From assembly GCA_963575745.1 (NCBI GenBank), contig CAUYUJ010004739.1, positions 1-20,000 of the forward strand: a DNA stretch of 20,000 nt. The letters run 5' to 3'. This stretch comes from Prorocentrum cordatum (taxonomy: Eukaryota > Sar > Dinophyceae > Prorocentrales > Prorocentraceae). Positions 16,516 to 20,000 of this stretch are shown here, in pieces (position 1 is the stretch's first letter; each line of letters begins with the position of its first letter). The notes beneath the pieces were generated by a model, which saw nothing but the letters and a program-made list of their open reading frames with translations, did not search any database and was not told the DNA's origin. A program made the position numbers and the translations under genes.

Positions 16516-18283
16516 CAGGTCCGCGCGCCGCTGCCACCACGCCCCCGAACCTGTCGACCGAAACTATGCCCCACCCAGCTCTGGTGAGCCCGTCGAGGCC
16601 CATGTGTTTCGCCGACCCGTCCAGGAAGAGCAGCCCTGAGAGGAGGCCCGTCTCGGGCCGCGGGTGCCAGTGGAGCGCCTGGGCGGGTTCCTCGATGTCG
16701 AAGAGGGCCCTGGGGCGAGGGAAGATGCACCTCGCGAGCCTTTCCGCCGCCAGCGGGCCTAGCTCCTTCACTTTCTGCGCACAAGCACCCAGTCGAGCAC
16801 TCACTAGATCCCGTCGCCGAACGGCGTTAGTTGGGCACTCGTACTGACGGTGCCACAGAGTGCCTGGCGCGCCCCTGCACAACTGACAAAGCTCATCGCC
16901 GTGCAGGTTGTGCGCGAACAATCGCGCTTGAGGCCAATGCACTCCCGAAACCAATCCTCGAAGGCACCTCTGATGATGCTTGCCCCAGACCTCCAATTTC
17001 TCCCCGAACATCCCGGAGATCCCGCCCCAGAAGGCGGGGGAGACAGGGGGCGCATCAGGGCCATGCTGCAACTGGAGCGCACGTCGATCCGAAGCACTAA
17101 CCGCCCCCTGCCTGACGAGGGCCCTGGCCTGCGCCGGGGAAAGCCTGAACAGATCGCGCGCCGCATTCAAGTCATCCTTGATCCTGTGCTGGTCAACGAA
17201 ATCCCAGCCCAGCCCTCGGAAAGTGAGCAGGGCAGCGTCGCTAGGAGAGGGCGCTGACCTCCAAGGCTGGGCCGAATTCTGGAACTTGTCAATCGAGGCC
17301 CGCATCGTGCTGGCCAGAACCTGATGGTGAGGGGCCGCCTCCCACACAGCTATGGCCCACATGAATATAACGTGGCCCGAGTAGATCGCAAGGGGGTCCA
17401 CCTTGGGGCCGAGCTCGCACACGCACATTCTGAGCCCGTCAGATGCACCCCTGGGGAGCCTGCCGAGGGAACTGCCAGCGCCCACGCGGAGACGAGCCAT
17501 CTTCGAGGATGAGGCTCCAGACACCGAAGAGCCCCAGAGGGCCGGCGCCACTGGCACCATCCTGTGGACCATCCCGACGTCCGCCCCCGCTCCGCGAAGC
17601 ATCTTCAACCTTCTGGCCCGAGACGATGTGGCTGAGGCCCCGGCATTCTGGATCCCGACCCTGCGCAGGCCTCCCAGAGTCGCGTTAGCGCCTAGGCTCC
17701 TCGTCGTGTCCGCCCTGCACGAAATAGGGAGGGGCCGAGCCTGGGGGAGGAGCTTATCGACCTCCGTCGAGCAGAGGTAGGCGCACTTCTTAAACCCCAC
17801 TGACAGCTGCAGCTGCTCGAAACTCTTGAAGAGCGACTCGACGGCACCTGCTAACTGAGCTGCAACCTGAATTCTGGGCCCGCAGCTCTGAACTGTAATC
17901 TCATCGACCACATTACGCACACGCAACAAACTTCTGTTTCCCCGAGCTTCCAACAAGGGCCCCAGCAGCAGCATCTTGGCAAAGGTTGTGGCCCCCGAGC
18001 AGCACGCGACGATCGCACCGCTCGATTCGACGACGGCAGACGCAGCACCCCCATAGAGCAGCACACGGAAGCCAGCATAGGTGGAGCAGTACCCTCTGAT
18101 CAACCGCGCGGGGAACCCGAAGCGTTTAGCTGCGGCGAGCAGGCGCTCGTGGTTCACATTCTCATAGAATTTGGCCACGTCCAAGAGCGCCGAGGCGGAT
18201 TCGAATCCAGCTCCTCGACAGTGGGCCCCCAGCAGGTTGTGGGCCCAATCTGCCCGCTCGCATGTCGCGTCGGGGCCCGAGCC
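16510..18283 (-). pseudogene. Retroelement 1: RT palm to start of RNase H
   Basis: In frame after the TGA at 18284-18286, the palm begins. Motif A is SALLDVAKFYENVNHERLL (Asp at 18179-18181). Motif B-like GAIVACCSGATTFAKM follows. Motif C reads RNVVDEITVQ, with Asp at 17903-17905 and Glu at 17900-17902, where active RTs have Asp-Asp. A thumb-like GFKKCAYLCSTEVDKL comes next. A long connection region follows, with a Cys/His cluster CQLCRGAPGTLWHRQYEC near 16900-16850. RNase H then starts at LFLDGSAKH (first Asp 16619-16621). The first ATG or alternative start is not meaningful, because the frame is continuous with the RT fingers upstream apart from the stop. The open frame itself runs on to 16439, but similarity stops near 16510. 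Confidence 0.85.
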
Positions 18284-18829
18284 TCAGAACAACTCGAACA
18301 CGTGGGACTTCCCCCATGAACGACAATATGGTTGCCTCAATCGGCTCCAGAGCTTCATGAAGAAGCACAGCAGCCCTATAGGCCTGACTCCACCCGATGG
18401 TTTGTCCAGGAAAACCACAATGATGAGGAACAGGATAAAAGCCCCGATGTCCACTTCGAAGAGCGTCAGGATCTCCAGGAAGCGAAACTGGTGACTTCCA
18501 AGAAACTGTAGCACCTGCCGCGGACGAAAGCCGTCCCAACCGAGGCCCGCAGAAGGCCCATATTTCATACATACTCGAAATAAGTCTTCCAGCTTGAGCA
18601 GGGAAAGGTTGGGCTCCTCGGCTGGGACCTCCCAAGTGCTGGGAGCAGGGCCGCGCCCAGCTCGGAGCCGCAAAGGATGCCACGCATCCGGCAGCTGCTG
18701 CAGGGCGGCCTGACCAGCCACAGGAAGTCGTTAATCATCAGCGATACCTCTCGGGCAGATGCTCGTGACCTGGTGCTTGGGGAAGGCTTCAACGGCTTTA
18801 CCCCCTCCAGTAACCGTTTTCCTGGCCCA
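18284..18829 (-). pseudogene. Retroelement 1: RT fingers, ending in an in-frame TGA
   Basis: The same frame as the palm contains WARKTVTGGGKAVEAF, a TAA (18731-18733), then PSAGLGWDGFRPRQVLQFLG and FLDKPSGGVRPIGLLCFFMK. The GWDG.RP and KPSGGVRPIGLL patterns are RT fingers motifs of non-LTR and related RTs. SRLRQPYCRSWGKSH then leads to VFELF and the TGA. Downstream of the TGA the reading continues immediately with family-like GPDATCERADWAHNLL, so the stop is a point lesion inside a once-continuous domain. A host code with TGA as Trp is unlikely, because the other two stops are TAG and TAA. The GTG at 18719-18721 is not a credible start. Confidence 0.8.
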
Positions 18830-19300
18830 CTACTTCCAGTTCGCCAGTTGCAAAGCCGAGTCCAGCCGCTGGCGACGAATGCATTCCTTGTTGATGCCTT
18901 CGTGTATCTCCTTGTCCCATGGGCCCGTATCCACCGCAGACTGGATCATGGTCAGCAGTTGGGCCTTGGTGGGCCCCTCGTCGACCAGCTCCAAACCGTC
19001 GGGGCTGTTAAGCAGCTTGGACTTCCAGGATCCTAGCAACGCTCTCCCCTTGGCCCCTGGGTTCCCCAAGCTGATGGCTCTGGCTTTCCTGAGCAGCGCC
19101 TCGAACGAAATCCAGCTGACGGCTTGCTTGGAAAAGCGACGACGGCGATCCCTCTCCAGGAGGGCAGCAAAGGGAATTTTGCGGGTCTGGGGCCCAGCGG
19201 AACGAACAACGTAACTTTTCGGTTCGCATATTTCATGGATCTCCACCCAATCCAGCTTCGGTTTCGTTGAATCATTCCCGAGACAAGGCGTCGAGGTCAT
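18830..19300 (-). pseudogene. Retroelement 1: N-terminal region upstream of RT
   Basis: The frame opens at ATG 19300-19298, three codons after an in-frame TAG (19304-19306), and ends at a TAG (18830-18832). It is collinear and in frame with the RT fingers. The content is moderately charged with no Cys cluster: IPFAALLERDRRRRFSKQAV, LGNPGAKGRALLGSWKS and ALQLANWK are typical stretches. It resembles the linker that precedes RT in dinoflagellate elements. Whether the ATG is a true start or only follows an upstream break is open; an endonuclease domain would be expected 5' of here and is not seen. It is 156 residues long. Confidence 0.6.
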
Positions 19301-19306
19301 TGTCTA

Positions 19307-19524
19307 GAGGGTCGCTCCATTGGACGTCCCGCTGGCCCCAGGGCTCCGCGGCCCCACGTCAGAATATCAAACACAAATCATCATGTCGCGGGGGGCCCGT
19401 TGGCAGGCCTTTGTGTGGTGTGCCTAATGTGTCTCGCCCTCGCTCGGACGTCCATTCCCTGTGCCTCTTTCGGTTTCGTGCGTGTGCGTTCTCGCATAGT
19501 GACCCACGAGGGTCCTCGAGGCGG
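19307..19524. other. Spacer, no gene seen
   Basis: About 220 bases of ordinary sequence between the 5' end of retroelement 1 and a GGA array. I looked here for an endonuclease domain on the minus strand and saw none. Confidence 0.5.
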
Positions 19525-19612
19525 AGTAGGAGGAGGAGGAGGAGGAGGAGGAGGAAGAAGAGGAGGAGGGGGAGGAGGGGGAGGAGGGGGAAGAGGAGGA
19601 ACGAGGAAGATA
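19525..19612. repeat. GGA microsatellite
   Basis: Plus-strand purine run of GGA/AGA triplets. It is complementary to the TCC array at 19823-20000. Confidence 0.95.
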
Positions 19613-19822
19613 AAAAACTAGGGGGCACGCTCTTCGATGGTCGGCGCCGAGAAGAGATGCACACGTCTGAGCGATGCCGCGATGCAGGCCGGACGGCGTG
19701 CACACGCCGATCTGTGGCCCAAAACTGGCCCCGGGGCAGGGACGGCGCCTGCGCGCTCTGGGGAAGCTGCCGCGGCACCACGACGGCGCGTTTGTTTTTC
19801 AACGTGGACCCCTCCGCCTTCA

Positions 19823-20000
19823 CCTCCTCCTCCTCCTCCTCCTCCAACTCCTCCTCCTCCTCTTCCTCCTCCTCCTCCTCTCCATCCCCCTCCCCATGCT
19901 CTTTCCTCCTCCTCCTCTCTCCTCCTCCTCCTCTTTCTCCTCCTCCTCCTCCTCCTCCACCTCCTCCTCCTCCTCCTCCTCCTCCACCTTCTCTTCTTCA
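19823..20000. repeat. TCC/CTC microsatellite running off the window
   Basis: Plus-strand pyrimidine run of TCC/CTC triplets with short ACC, TTC and CAT interruptions. Its right end is outside the window. The 210 bases between it and the GGA array (19613-19822) show no gene or motif I recognise. Confidence 0.95.

Larger units (their letters stand above)
15380..19306 (-). mobile_element. Retroelement 1: LINE-like non-LTR retrotransposon with RT and RNase H, inactivated
   Basis: Nearly 3.8 kb of minus-strand coding sequence lies in order: N-terminal region, RT fingers, RT palm and connection, Cys/His cluster, RNase H, C-terminal Cys motif. From 19300 to about 16510 it stays in one frame apart from stops at 18830-18832, 18731-18733 and 18284-18286. 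Frameshifts follow near 16510 and at 16367-16380. No apurinic-type endonuclease domain is visible between 19307 and the window end, so the copy appears 5'-truncated or its endonuclease lies elsewhere. I see no terminal repeats, as expected for a LINE. It is flanked by GGA arrays on both sides. Few breaks relative to length suggest it is younger than retroelement 2. Confidence 0.85.

Noticed and set aside
18284-18286. TGA read as Trp (alternative code)
   Set aside because: TAG and TAA also interrupt the same frame, and two frameshifts follow, so decay is the simpler explanation.

Overview
The window looks like nuclear DNA from a dinoflagellate alga; this is an inference, about 0.75 sure. Four things point there: very high GC, an extreme load of trinucleotide microsatellites, two decayed LINE-like retroelements whose reverse-transcriptase, RNase H and C-terminal sequences resemble those of dinoflagellate genomes, and a short conserved dispersed segment (612-826) that I recognise from dinoflagellate sequence. 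No bacterial-style operon, intact host gene, tRNA, complete rRNA or CRISPR array is visible. Most long open frames are by-products of GGA, ATC and GAC repeats or lie antisense to the retroelements.

Layout. 1-1350 holds compound GGA/GAT/GAC microsatellites, the dispersed segment and a cluster of four small palindromes. 1431-4740 is a mosaic of satellites. A left arm (about 1490-2155) and a right arm (about 3635-4612) share the same two short motifs in opposite orientation and flank about 1.5 kb of other repeats, giving a foldback-like architecture. 4741-6620 is almost entirely simple repeat (CATA, GTGT/GTGC, TCC, ATC, CACT). 6640-7640 has no gene I can support. 7641-7810 carries three tandem units with a T-loop hairpin motif.

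Retroelement 2 (minus strand, about 11960 to 7797) reads from an N-terminal cysteine-rich segment and a C2H2 finger to a typical LINE post-RT C-terminal domain. It has many frameshifts, a GGA/TCC microsatellite interruption, and no RT palm that I could find. 12003-13115 is a 1.1 kb ATC-rich block. 13275-15372 mixes GGA arrays with short direct repeats. Retroelement 1 (minus strand, about 19306 to 15380) is the best-preserved coding unit: N-terminal region, RT, a Cys/His cluster, RNase H and a C-terminal Cys motif. It has three in-frame stops, two frameshifts and an RT box C of V-V-D-E instead of the usual x-x-D-D. The end of the window returns to GGA and TCC arrays.

Nothing here forms a working pathway. 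The window is best read as repeat-rich, retroelement-derived intergenic DNA. Its more unusual parts are the foldback-like satellite mosaic, the hairpin repeats, and a possible spliced-leader-like remnant at the 5' end of retroelement 2.
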